A stretch of 36,453 bases of DNA from Gemmatimonadota bacterium (GTDB lineage: Bacteria > Gemmatimonadota > Gemmatimonadetes > Longimicrobiales > Gaopeijiaceae): assembly GCA_028875075.1 (NCBI GenBank), contig JAPPGF010000009.1, forward strand, positions 150,492 through 186,944, given 5' to 3'. The notes under the pieces are model-generated. The model made no database searches, had not been told where the DNA came from, and saw only the letters and a program-made list of their open reading frames with translations. The translations under genes were made by a program, and so were the position numbers. Below, piece after piece: positions 1-10,847 of the stretch (positions are counted from its first letter, which is position 1; each line of letters opens with the position of its first letter).

Positions 1-1
1 C

Positions 2-61
2 GAGGTCACGGTCAGGTTCGATGCGGTCGACGGCGAGACAGCCGCGGAGGGCCCCTCGTGA
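2..61 (+). CDS. 3' end of an unidentified upstream gene (partial)
   Basis: One reading frame enters from the left edge and runs for 19 codons to a TGA at 59-61, ending in the residues AAEGPS. The TGA overlaps the GTG start of the next gene at 58 in a GTGA arrangement. That four-base overlap is typical of translationally coupled genes and is the main reason to believe this tail. Too little is visible to name a product. By context it is probably the operon partner of the heme-bearing beta-barrel protein. Confidence 0.5.
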   Translation, partial: EVTVRFDAVDGETAAEGPS

Positions 62-1266
62 ACCAATCGGGAGGCTTGGTCGCGGCTGTGCCGCTTGTCG
101 CCGCAGCGGCGTTGGTGCTGGGAGGAGGGGGATTCCGCCCCGCCTCCGCCGAGGCGACGTTCCTCCATGAAGGACGAGGACTGCTCCCGGCTCCCGCTGA
201 CCCGACGTTCCTCTCGAAGCAATACGCCCGGTGTACTGCCTGCCACTACTCAGCGTCCGGGGGCGGACTGCTGACGCCGTACGGACGGTCGTTGTCACGG
301 GAGGAGATCTCGACCTTCGGCCGGCAGGAACCTGGCGGAGGCTCGCCCGCAGCAGCCACGGGCGAGGAGAACTTTCTCTTCGGCGCGCTCTCGAGCGAGA
401 GTCCGCTCCAGCTCGGTCTCGACATCCGGCCTTCCCACCTGGAGGTCCACATACCTGGTCGCAACATCCCCGACCGCAACTTCATCATGAACCTCGATCT
501 GCAGGCCGCCTGGCGACACGACCGTTGGACCGCGTACGGCACCATCGGCCGGGAGCCCACGCACGGCGGCGCCCGCCCGATCTCCTACGAGCACTGGCTG
601 GCGTATCAGGTCAGCGACGGAATCAGCGTGCGGGGAGGGCGCTTCCTCCCGGCCTACGGTGTCCGGGTGGCCGACCACACGTCGTTCATGCGTGAGTCGT
701 TGGACCTTGCCCAAGACGACCAGGTCTACGGGGTCGAGGTGGGGGTGTCGACCGATCGATCGCTGCTGCAACTCTCCGTCGGCCCGGGGCGGGCCGAGTC
801 TCTCGTCGACGACGACGGACGGCAGGCCCTCACCGCGGCCGGCCGCTGGCAGCTTGACCTCGGCTCCCGGATGGTTTTCGCGGCTTCTGCACGCTACCGC
901 GCCGAATCGCGGGCCGTTCCCCGGAGCACGGACACAGGGCTGTCCTTCGGGTACGCCCCGGCGGCGTGGCTGACGACCTGGACCCACGCCGACGTGCGGT
1001 TCCAGAGACTGAACGCCAGCAGCCGCTCCTACATCCTCGCCAACCGAACGTCGGTCCAGGCGTTCCGTGGGTTGTGGCTTCGGGTCTCCCCACAGTGGCG
1101 GTGGACCGAAACCGACCCGCGCGGTGAAGCCCGTCGCACGGCGTTCGGGCTGGACTTCTACCCGCGGACCCACTGGCACGTCAACCTGTCGTACTACCGG
1201 GACCACCTGCAGTTCACCGGCGTGAGCACGCAGACCCTTTTGGCGCAACTGCACCTCTACTTGTAG
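58..1266 (+). CDS. Outer-membrane beta-barrel protein with one c-type heme motif
   Basis: This 402-residue protein starts at a GTG that overlaps the upstream stop codon. Residues 1 to about 31 form a signal peptide ending in ASA. A single CxxCH heme c attachment site lies at C59-H63 (CTACH), near the mature N-terminus. From about residue 105 to the end the sequence alternates polar and hydrophobic residues with many aromatics and ends LHLYL, as expected for beta-barrel strands with a C-terminal membrane signal. It therefore looks like a porin-like barrel with a periplasmic heme plug. Proteins with an N-terminal CxxCH followed by a barrel are known in several phyla but are mostly uncharacterised. 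Electron transfer across or at the outer membrane is inference. The heme motif is clear; the barrel call rests on pattern only. Confidence 0.7.
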   Translation: MNQSGGLVAAVPLVAAAALVLGGGGFRPASAEATFLHEGRGLLPAPADPTFLSKQYARCTACHYSASGGGLLTPYGRSLSREEISTFGRQEPGGGSPAAATGEENFLFGALSSESPLQLGLDIRPSHLEVHIPGRNIPDRNFIMNLDLQAAWRHDRWTAYGTIGREPTHGGARPISYEHWLAYQVSDGISVRGGRFLPAYGVRVADHTSFMRESLDLAQDDQVYGVEVGVSTDRSLLQLSVGPGRAESLVDDDGRQALTAAGRWQLDLGSRMVFAASARYRAESRAVPRSTDTGLSFGYAPAAWLTTWTHADVRFQRLNASSRSYILANRTSVQAFRGLWLRVSPQWRWTETDPRGEARRTAFGLDFYPRTHWHVNLSYYRDHLQFTGVSTQTLLAQLHLYL

Positions 1267-1569
1267 CAAGCTGGCGGGAGAAGTGCCAAGCGGTCGGGAC
1301 GGACATGAATATCCCGGACTATCTCTCGAGAGCTTCTGCGAGGCGATGTCGCTCGCAGCGAGCGGTAGGAATCCGGCGGCCCTGGCTCTACAACCGGAGG
1401 GAGCCGTCGGCGGTGGAGATGCTTCCTCTCGAATTATTCGATGACGAAGGGGATGGCACGGAAGCCTGACCCGCAACACCCAGCGGGAGAAACCGTGAGA
1501 GCCGGACTGACAATATTCGGGAGCGCCCGCCCGTTGTCAGCTCGGACATCCCGCCACCGGGAGGCACCC
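1267..1569. other. Intergenic stretch without a convincing gene
   Basis: The reading frame of the next gene stays open back to an ATG at 1441, but the residues before 1570 look random and 1441 has no ribosome binding site, so I treat this stretch as noncoding. It holds a perfect 6-bp hairpin with a 3-base loop (1350-1364). That could mark the end of the barrel transcript, but no T-run follows it. Confidence 0.5.
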
Positions 1570-2079
1570 ATGTCGATCCAGGCCCCGCGGCCACTCCGAT
1601 GGAGAACTCGCCGAGTCGCGTCCGTCTTGTACATCGCCGCCGTCGCCCCGGTCTCGTGCAGCGACCCGATGGGCCCCGACCAGCTCCGTCTCGTCGAGCA
1701 CCGGGAGCTCTGGGCGTCGCAGGGGCTCAGCTACTACAGCTTCGAGGTCCGACGCCTCTGCTTCTGCCCTCTTCGCGAGCGCGTGCGGGTAAGGGTCGTC
1801 GACGGTGCCGTGGCCGGCGCCGTTGATCTGGTCGCCGACGAGGAGCTGGGGGGCGACGAGGTCGGGTGGTACCTCTCGATCGACGGTCTCTTCGACCTAC
1901 TGGACGAGGCGTACGGCCAAGGTGCACACAGGGTCGAGGTCGAGTTCCACGTGAGCCAGGGATATCCGATGCACCTCTGGATCGACTACCACGAGAACAT
2001 CGCCGACGAGGAGCTCGGCTTCACGCTGCTGAGCGAGGTCGAGCCGTCTGGGCGAGGGAGTGCCGCCGCCTCCGACTGA
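1570..2079 (+). CDS. DUF6174 domain protein, probable lipoprotein
   Basis: The start is set at the ATG at 1570, which has a GGGAGG ribosome binding site five bases upstream. The 169-residue product opens with a basic stretch and a hydrophobic segment ending in PVSC. This is a loose lipobox, lacking Leu at -3, so lipid attachment is possible but unproven. The body shows the DUF6174 pattern: a W...Y.F.VRR stretch, then the CFCP motif, then V.V.DG, a central acidic segment with FDLLDEA, and the closing YPM.LWIDY and IADEELGF motifs. The function of DUF6174 is unknown; members are usually secreted or lipid-anchored. It converges on the metallo-hydrolase gene, with 85 bases between the two stop codons. 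Confidence 0.7.
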   Translation: MSIQAPRPLRWRTRRVASVLYIAAVAPVSCSDPMGPDQLRLVEHRELWASQGLSYYSFEVRRLCFCPLRERVRVRVVDGAVAGAVDLVADEELGGDEVGWYLSIDGLFDLLDEAYGQGAHRVEVEFHVSQGYPMHLWIDYHENIADEELGFTLLSEVEPSGRGSAAASD

Positions 2080-2164
2080 CCCGGCCGGCTCCGCCGAATC
2101 CCCGGAGGGTCAGCCGTGACGGCGCGGACGCATGCCCGCCCGGCGCCCCGCGACGAGTCTCCCC

Positions 2165-3070
2165 TCAGCGGCCTTCGGTCAGGCTCCGATAGACGAGTCC
2201 CACGAAGCGATCTGTGCCCTCGGGATTCGTCTCCCAGGCCGCGTCGTAGTCCGCGGTGGGGTTGGCCGCCACGGCCTCCTCCAGGGACTTCCCGTCGCGC
2301 ACGAGTTCGGCCACCTTGTGCCGGACCGTGCTGAGCATCTCGCGGTACGTCGCCAGGTCTTCCCGCGTTGCGATTTCGCCGTGGCCCGGAATGATCTGCG
2401 TGCCCGAGCCGGCCATCCGCAGCACGAGATCGGCGGTCGCGATCACGCCGTCGATGTTGCCCCCGGAGTCCACATCGATGAAGGGATAGCGGCCGTTGAA
2501 GTACGTGTCGCCCATGTGGAAGACGTCGGCCCCGACGTAGTGGACGATCGCATCGCCGTCGGTGTGTGCATGCTCCACGTGGAAGGCGTGAATGGTCTCG
2601 CCGTTCCAGTGGAGAGTGATCGACTCGTCGAACGTGACCACGGGTAGCGCCGCCTCGGGCGCCTGCTGGCTGCGCCCCACCAGATCGGCGAAGTCGGCCG
2701 GGTTCATCCGCTTGTACACGTTGTCGTGCGCCACGATGAGGGCTCCCTCCCCGCCGAAGTTCTCGTTCCCCCCGGTGTGATCGCTGTGCCAGTGGGTGTT
2801 CAGGACCCACTCGACGGCTTGGTCCGTCACTTCGGCGATGGCGGCCTTGATCTTCTCGGTGAGTGGGGCGTACTGGTCGTCGACGATGAACGCTCCGTCC
2901 TCTCCCACCGAGAGGCCGATGTTGCCGCCGCTGCCCACGAGCATGTAGATCCCGCCGCCGAGCGGGACGGTGCGGATCTCGACGGCGTCGAAGTCGGTCT
3001 GGCCCACGAGTGGCGTCGCCCAGAGCAGGGACGCAATCAGGGATGCGCCGTAGAACGTGCGTGCGGACAT
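2165..3070 (-). CDS. Secreted MBL-fold metallo-hydrolase
   Basis: The start is the ATG at 3070, preceded by GGAGG with a short spacer. The frame is open for another 16 codons upstream, but that extension lacks a ribosome binding site. Residues 1-24 form a signal peptide ending LVGQ. The metallo-beta-lactamase signature is HWHSDH at 93-98, followed by H169 (AHTDGD), D188 (GDTY) and H230 (PGHGE), so the set of zinc ligands is complete. The protein has 302 residues. This periplasmic subgroup is common in soil and marine bacteria. Members are often labelled beta-lactamase-like or lactonase-like, but the substrate cannot be read from sequence. An antibiotic-degrading role should not be assumed. 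Confidence 0.85.
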   Translation of the reverse strand: MSARTFYGASLIASLLWATPLVGQTDFDAVEIRTVPLGGGIYMLVGSGGNIGLSVGEDGAFIVDDQYAPLTEKIKAAIAEVTDQAVEWVLNTHWHSDHTGGNENFGGEGALIVAHDNVYKRMNPADFADLVGRSQQAPEAALPVVTFDESITLHWNGETIHAFHVEHAHTDGDAIVHYVGADVFHMGDTYFNGRYPFIDVDSGGNIDGVIATADLVLRMAGSGTQIIPGHGEIATREDLATYREMLSTVRHKVAELVRDGKSLEEAVAANPTADYDAAWETNPEGTDRFVGLVYRSLTEGR

Positions 3071-3265
3071 GGGGACCTCCAGGCTGGCTCGGACGGGTGC
3101 GGTCGGAACACGACGCAACCTAGACCCGGGCCCGCCGGGCCGTCCACTGGGGCTCGCGGGGGTGAGTTCCAGCTACGGCCGGGACACACAACCAGCACAA
3201 CGACAACATCGTATCTGTCCCGCAGTTCCTGCCAAAGCTCCTCCACGCGCCCGGACGGCTCTCAT

Positions 3266-3757
3266 GTCGCGTTGGTGCTCGCCCACGAGACGGGACACCG
3301 GACCGGAGCCGTACGTCATCTGCGATGGTCCGACATCGATCTGGAAGGCAGGACCATCCGGCGGCGTGCCGATCACGAGAAGACCAGCTACGAGCACAGG
3401 ACGCCGGTGACCGACGAGGCAGTTGCTGCGTTGGAGGAGGCGCGGAGCAGGGCCACGGAGCTTGGGGAAGCCCCGGTGTTGCCTGCGGCGAAGGATGCCT
3501 CTCGCGGTGTGAGCCGCTGGCTGTTGCACCATCGGTGGGAGACGGCCGAGCAGCTCGCCGGCCTGGAGCCGAAGCGGGGAAGGGGCTGGCACTCGCTCAG
3601 GCGGAAATTCGCATCGAACCTCATGGACCAACCGCTCAAGGCGCTTTGCGAGCTCGGCGGCTGGAAGGATGCCCAGACCGTGCTACGCTACTACCAGCGG
3701 GCTGACGAGGGCCAGCTCAGGCAGGTGCTCACGAACCGCCGGAGAGTTCGCACCTGA
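3266..3757 (+). pseudogene. Tyrosine recombinase, C-terminal catalytic part only (copy 1)
   Basis: Recognisable integrase sequence begins near 3266 (VALVLAHETGHR) and runs to a TGA at 3755-3757. Visible catalytic elements are the first Arg in TGHR followed by the LRWSDID box, a Lys in the beta-hairpin region (HEKT), the HxxR box in WHSLRR, LGGWKD in place of the usual LGH, and the Tyr in LRYYQR. The N-terminal core-binding domain is missing, because the frame upstream of 3266 carries unrelated residues and no start. It is therefore a 5'-truncated gene, though its catalytic domain reads through without a stop. The last 355 bp are duplicated at 5660-6015. An IS256-type remnant directly follows. 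Confidence 0.75.
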
Positions 3758-3803
3758 TCCCAGTTGGCGGGAGTCAATTGGCGGGACCCTGGGCAGACAG
3801 GTC
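3403..3803. repeat. Direct repeat of about 400 bp, copy 1 (integrase 3' end plus tail)
   Basis: This block matches 5660-6061 almost base for base. Its left end lies inside the recombinase fragment and its right end 46 bp past the recombinase stop, after the sequence GGCAGACAGGTC. The two copies share long identical runs, including about 200 bp around the HxxR and Tyr boxes. Copy 2 carries one extra base. Just after the recombinase stop the motif TTGGCGGGA occurs twice, 17 bases apart, in both copies. Confidence 0.85.
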
Positions 3804-4192
3804 GCTGCGGCAACCGGTCGAGCACATTCCTCATCTTGTGGTTCCAGCACCGTTGCTTGCCCGCCTCAGGCCATACCTGCCGTACTGCGCCCCAGATCGC
3901 CGCGTTACCGTCCGCCATCAGAAGCCGGAGCGCCTCGATGCCGCGTGCCTTCAGATCCCGCGACACCTCGGACCAGGACTCGACCGACCCTCGGTAGCCC
4001 GATCTCAGGGCCAACACCTCCTTCGTCCCGTCTCGCATCGCGCCCAGCACCACCAGCAGCGCCGCCTTGTCCCGCTCGAGCCCTGCCTTCACGGTAGATC
4101 CCGTCCGCCCATACGTAGACGACCTCACGGCCCTCCAGGCGACGCCGCAGTCCGTCGTACAAGCTACGGATCGTCGAAGAAGCGGACCGGTG
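3804..4192 (-). pseudogene. IS256-family (Mutator-type) transposase remnant
   Basis: Read on the minus strand, this encodes the middle of an IS256-type transposase: STIRSL, GREVVYVWADGIY (first catalytic Asp), VKAGLERDKAALLVVLGA, MRDGTKE, LLMADGN (second Asp) and QRCWNHKMRNVLDRLPQ. The reading frame shifts by one base near 4097, directly after WADGIY, where an extra C is present. The N-terminus, and the C-terminus with the third acidic residue, are missing. It ends exactly where the 400-bp repeat begins at 3803 and stops short of the xth stop codon. No terminal inverted repeats were recognised. It is not functional as a transposase. Confidence 0.8.
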
Positions 4193-4223
4193 CACGGAGC
4201 CCGGACGAGTGGGCTGCCTACGT

Positions 4224-5012
4224 CTAGAGGTCGATATTGACGCCGATCGGGCAGTGGTCGGAGCCCCGTTCGTCAGGCCAGATGAAGGCATCGTGGGTTC
4301 GCTTCATCGCGGTCGGTGACACGAGAACGTAGTCGATCCGCCATCCCACGTTCCGCTCACGGGCGCCGCCCCATTGCCGCCACCAGGTGTAATGGCCGGG
4401 CTCGTCAGGATGCAGGGCGCGAAAGGTGTCCACCCAGCCCGCTCGGAGCCAGCGGTCTAGCTCGGCCCGCTCCTCGGGGAGGAATCCGCTGTTCTTGACA
4501 TTGGATTTCGGGCGAGCGAGGTCGATCTCCCGGTGGGCAGTATTGTAATCTCCGATCACGAGCACCGGGTACCGGCGCCGTAACTGCTGTACCCGGCCGA
4601 ATACCGCTCGATAGAAGTCGAGCTTGTAGCTGACCCGACTGTTGTCCCGGTCCTTTCCGCTTCCCTTGGGGAAATAGCCGTTGACAACTGCGAACCGCCC
4701 GCGGCCGGTCCGGAAGTGGGCAGCGATGAACCGACCCTCGACGTCGAACCGTGGTTCTCCAAGGGCGGTCTCCACCCGCTCGGGCTCAAGCTTCGAGTAG
4801 ATGCCGACACCACTGTATCCCCGACGCTCGGCTACCGCGAACGTCGCGTGCCAGTTGGGCGGTGTGCGCGCGGCCAGAGGGATCTCCTCGGGCAGTGCGC
4901 GGACCTCTTGAATGCCGACGATGTCGGCTTCAGACCGGTCCAAGAAGTCCACGAATCCGCGCCGCACGCAAGCGCGAATCCCGTTTACGTTCCAGCTCAC
5001 GACCCGTATCAA
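4224..5012 (-). CDS. xth: Exodeoxyribonuclease III / AP endonuclease
   Basis: The 262-residue protein belongs to the ExoIII/APE1 exonuclease-endonuclease-phosphatase family, which cuts abasic sites and resects 3' ends in base excision repair. Metal and catalytic residues are present: N10 (SWNVNG), E36 (IQEVRA), Y113 (NGYFPKG), D155 and N157 (GDYN), and D252-H253 (GSDHCPI). Length and motif order are normal for the family. The start is a TTG at 5012 with GGAGGTGA just upstream, which I judge the only good start. The gene is intact although it sits between an IS remnant on one side and an OsmC-like fragment plus a second recombinase fragment on the other. Confidence 0.93.
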   Translation of the reverse strand: MIRVVSWNVNGIRACVRRGFVDFLDRSEADIVGIQEVRALPEEIPLAARTPPNWHATFAVAERRGYSGVGIYSKLEPERVETALGEPRFDVEGRFIAAHFRTGRGRFAVVNGYFPKGSGKDRDNSRVSYKLDFYRAVFGRVQQLRRRYPVLVIGDYNTAHREIDLARPKSNVKNSGFLPEERAELDRWLRAGWVDTFRALHPDEPGHYTWWRQWGGARERNVGWRIDYVLVSPTAMKRTHDAFIWPDERGSDHCPIGVNIDL

Positions 5013-5284
5013 ATCTCACCTCCGCCACGGTGGAGGCCAGGGCGCCCTTTCCCGCCTCCGGTGGAAATCCGGTGCACGACTTCATCGCCTACGACGATCC
5101 GACACTCCACGCCGTGATCCGCGTCTGGTACTACGCGGCGCCCGCCGTCGCGGTGCGCCTCGCCAGCAGCTTGGCCCTCTCGGCCTGGAGAGTCTGACTC
5201 CGGCCGCGGGTGTTGCGGGCGCGACCGATCTCAGTCTTACCACGCCGTGCGTCCCACAGGCCGGCACGACACCAATCCGCGCCA

Positions 5285-5599
5285 TCATCCCGGCTTGGCC
5301 GAAAGGCTACGCGAGGTTCCGATCGTCCCGACAATGGCCCCCGCGATCCTGCCGTATTCCTGCTCTCCCAGCGACACCATTCGCCCCTCGACCGTTACAG
5401 CAGTGCGGACCGAGTTGGCGATGAAGCACTCTTCATGCGCGATCTCGTGGAGCTTCGCGAACGCCTCTGGAGACGGTGCCTTGGAGTCGAGGGAGACCTC
5501 GGGGCGGAGCACCACACGAGCGACCGTCATCTTGCCATCCGCGTTTCTTCCCATGAAGCCTGTGGCCGCATTGACGTGCCCCCAGGTTGGGTACCACAC
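5285..5599 (-). pseudogene. OsmC-like fragment, probably degraded
   Basis: The minus strand reads DGKMTVARVVLRPEV, then LHEIAHEECFIANSV and TVEG. This is the C-terminal half of an OsmC/Ohr-family protein, in which AHEECFIANSV holds the second redox Cys. The N-terminal half with the first Cys is absent: the frame begins near 5599, about 60 bp from the start of the second recombinase repeat. The frame then runs about 32 residues beyond the usual C-terminus, suggesting loss of the original stop. It most likely became a pseudogene during the rearrangements that left the flanking repeats. A separate intact OsmC-family gene lies at 26390-26818. Confidence 0.55.
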
Positions 5600-5659
5600 C
5601 CTATGTTAGACATTGAGCCATCGGAGGTCCCAGGAGTTGGGGCATTCTAAGAAACCAAG

Positions 5660-6015
5660 GCCGGTGACCGAAGAGGCAGTCGCCGCGTTGGAGGAGGTGC
5701 GGAGTAAGGCCACGGGTCTCGGGGAAGCCCCGGTGTTGCCCGCGGCGAAGGATCCCTCCGCGGGTGTGAGCCGCTGGCTGTTGCACCACCGGTGGGAGAG
5801 GGGCCGAGAAGCTCGCCGGCCTGGAGCCGAAGCGGGGAAGGGGCTGGCACTCGCTCAGGCGGAAATTCGCATCGAACCTCATGGACCAACCGCTCAAGGC
5901 GCTTTGCGAGCTCGGCGGCTGGAAGGATGCCCAGACCGTCCTACGCTACTACCAGCGGGCTGACGAGGGCCAGCTCAGGCAAGTGCTCACGAACCGCCGG
6001 AGAGTTCGCACCTGA
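5660..6015 (+). pseudogene. Tyrosine recombinase C-terminal fragment (copy 2, frameshifted)
   Basis: This second copy of the recombinase 3' end starts at the codons for PVTEEAVAALEE and ends at the same TGA as copy 1 (6013-6015). One extra base near 5800 (GAGAGGGGCCGAG against GAGACGGCCGAG in copy 1) breaks the frame before the HxxR and Tyr boxes. It also lacks the first catalytic Arg, so it cannot be functional. It sits 91 bp beyond the aconitase stop codon, convergent with that gene. Confidence 0.8.
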
Positions 6016-6061
6016 TCCCAGTTGGCGGGAGTCGATTGGCGGGAGTCCGGGCAGGCAGGTC
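5660..6061. repeat. Direct repeat of about 400 bp, copy 2
   Basis: This is the partner of 3403-3803. Similarity starts at GCCGGTGACC and ends at GGCAGGCAGGTC, after which the two loci diverge completely. The copies lie about 2.26 kb apart in the same orientation and bracket the IS256 remnant, xth and the OsmC-like fragment. Recombination between them would delete that whole segment. Confidence 0.85.
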
Positions 6062-6105
6062 CGTAAGTACAGTGCTCGCAAAGAGATGGATTCTCCTGCA
6101 CGCGC

Positions 6106-8952
<2,847 letters not shown>

Positions 8953-9233
8953 GGGCTACCTCTGCTCGGTTTCTCGGGCGCTGCTACCGGAAGGTCGGGG
9001 ATGACTTGCGCGGCCCTGTGAACCCCAGTGAGTGGGGAGGGTTTCGGTCGCCGGATGCCTGTACGGCCGCCGCCGCGGTGAGTGCCCCCGTGAGCCGGTC
9101 TGGGGGTTCACGCCCGCGGGCGGCCACGATCTTGGATTCGTCCCCGGAGCCTCTCGCGACAGGTCCGCTCTCGGGCCCATCCTCGGCGGCTCCGCGGGGA
9201 GGCCGTGCTCGGCTGGAGCCGCCTGGGGAGGGA

Positions 9234-10847
9234 TCAGACGGACGCGTCGGACGCGCGCAGATGGAGCGGCGTCACCCACCGTTCGACGAGTGCGAGCACC
9301 TGATCGACGGTGATCGCGAGGACCGCAGCCGGGATGGCTCCGGATAGCACGAGCCGGGAGTCGGCGAGCGCCAGGCCGGCCACGATGGGTTCGCCCAGGC
9401 CGCCCGCACCGATGAAGGCCGCGAGGGTCGCTGCCCCCACGGTGATGACCGTGGACGTGCGCACGCCGGCCAGGATCACCGGCGCCGCCAGCGGCAGGCG
9501 CACCCAGAGCAGGCGCTGAGCGGCGGTCGCGCCCATCGCCTCGCACGCCTCCACGGCGTCGGGGTCGGCATCTCGAACCCCCGTATAGGTGTTGCGCGCG
9601 ATCGGATAGAGTGCATAGAGCCACAGCGCCACCAGAGCGGGCACGACGCCTACGCCCAGGATCGGGATCATGAACGCCAGCAGGGCGATGCTCGGAATGG
9701 TCTGGACCATTCCGAGCGCGCCCACGATCCACTCCGCGCTGTGGCGGATCCGTTCCAGGGCGAGCCCCAGCGGGACCGCGACGAGGACAGCAGCCAGCAT
9801 GGCGAGCACGACGAGCTCGAGATGGCGCACGGCGAGGCGCCCCGTCTCGGTGCGCCGCGACCAGAGATAGCCGAGCATGCCGGCGGGCTCCCCGCCGGGG
9901 TCGCGAGCGAGCGCCCCTTCGCCGGACACGTCCTGGCCCGCCAGTCCAAGATCCCGGAGCGCAGCCGCCGCCACTGCGGCGATCGGCTCGCGGTCCACCT
10001 CGATCCGGCGGTTGTACTCGCGCATAGTGGTTTCGTCCAACTGGCCGCTCAGCAGCGTCAGCGCCGCCACGACGTCGGGACGCAGGGCGGCCATGCGCGG
10101 CGACAGCAGGGCGGCCGCCTCGTAGGGCGGGAAGAAGTGCCGGTCGTCCTCGAGCGTCACGAGATCATACCTCGCCATCAGGCCATCGGTGGCATAGCCG
10201 TCGATCACGTCCACCGCGCCTTCGGCGATCGCCGCGTACTTGATAGCGGGCGCGAGCGGGCGCACGTCCCGAAGCTCCAGGCCGTACTGGCGCGCGAGGC
10301 CCGGCAGGCCGTCCGGCCGCCCTCTGAAGTCGGCCGTGAGCCCGCCGACGAGTGAGTCGGCGCTGCGCGCGAGATCGGACAGCGTGCGCAGCCCGAAGCG
10401 AGCGGCGGTCTCCCTGCGCACGGCAATCGCGAATCCGTTCTGGAAGCCGAGCGGGGGAAGCCAGCGGACGCCGAACCTGCGTGCCAACTCGCGGGACACG
10501 TGCGTGAAAGTGGCGCGCGGGTCGGCGCGCATCTGCGGGGTGAGCGAATCACCGAGAATCACCAGCAGTGCGGTGCCGGTGTACTCGGGGTAGACGTCGA
10601 TGGCGTTCGAGCGTAGCGCTGGGAACGCGATCGATGTGGTGCCGAGGCCTGGGCGGCGCTCCACGGCGATCCCCCTCGATTCCAGGACCTGCGCGAACAG
10701 CTCGGCGAGGAAATACGATTCCCCGAACGACTTGGACGACACCACGACGGGGTCCTCCTGCGCCGCGGGCGGCTCCTGCCCGCCCAGTGTAGGCGCGAGC
10801 AGCAGCATGACGGGCAGCGTGAGTGCCGACCGGCGCTGCGACTTCAC
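9234..10847 (-). CDS. Osmoprotectant ABC importer, substrate-binding protein fused to permease
   Basis: This 537-residue fusion has a signal peptide (1-22), an OpuAC/ProX-type substrate-binding domain (about 33-310, with SKSFGESYFLAELFAQ and DVYPEYTGTAL), then a permease domain (about 343-525). The permease contains an EAA-type loop for the ATPase (EACEAMGATAAQRLLWVRLPLA region, 433-454) and the AAFIGAGGLGE motif. It belongs to the OpuC/OsmF quaternary-amine uptake family; glycine betaine, choline or carnitine are possible ligands, and ergothioneine importers (EgtUV) are close relatives. The ATPase gene lies just upstream with a four-base overlap. Fused versions known to me usually have the permease first, so this order is worth noting. 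The ligand cannot be assigned from sequence. Confidence 0.88.
   Translation of the reverse strand: MKSQRRSALTLPVMLLLAPTLGGQEPPAAQEDPVVVSSKSFGESYFLAELFAQVLESRGIAVERRPGLGTTSIAFPALRSNAIDVYPEYTGTALLVILGDSLTPQMRADPRATFTHVSRELARRFGVRWLPPLGFQNGFAIAVRRETAARFGLRTLSDLARSADSLVGGLTADFRGRPDGLPGLARQYGLELRDVRPLAPAIKYAAIAEGAVDVIDGYATDGLMARYDLVTLEDDRHFFPPYEAAALLSPRMAALRPDVVAALTLLSGQLDETTMREYNRRIEVDREPIAAVAAAALRDLGLAGQDVSGEGALARDPGGEPAGMLGYLWSRRTETGRLAVRHLELVVLAMLAAVLVAVPLGLALERIRHSAEWIVGALGMVQTIPSIALLAFMIPILGVGVVPALVALWLYALYPIARNTYTGVRDADPDAVEACEAMGATAAQRLLWVRLPLAAPVILAGVRTSTVITVGAATLAAFIGAGGLGEPIVAGLALADSRLVLSGAIPAAVLAITVDQVLALVERWVTPLHLRASDASV

Noticed and set aside
2165..3070. Antibiotic resistance beta-lactamase
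   Set aside because: Only the general MBL fold and zinc ligands are visible; this broad periplasmic subgroup has many functions, so a resistance call is not justified.
3804..4223. Active IS256 insertion sequence
   Set aside because: Both ends are missing, the frame is broken near 4097 and no terminal inverted repeats are seen, so it is a remnant.
5013..5284. Plus-strand tail reading VIRVWYYAAPAVAVRLA, like the end of CFI-box proteins
   Set aside because: It is only about 40 residues with no CFI box or start upstream, and similarity is by eye only. It may be part of the same decayed patch, but I cannot support a gene.
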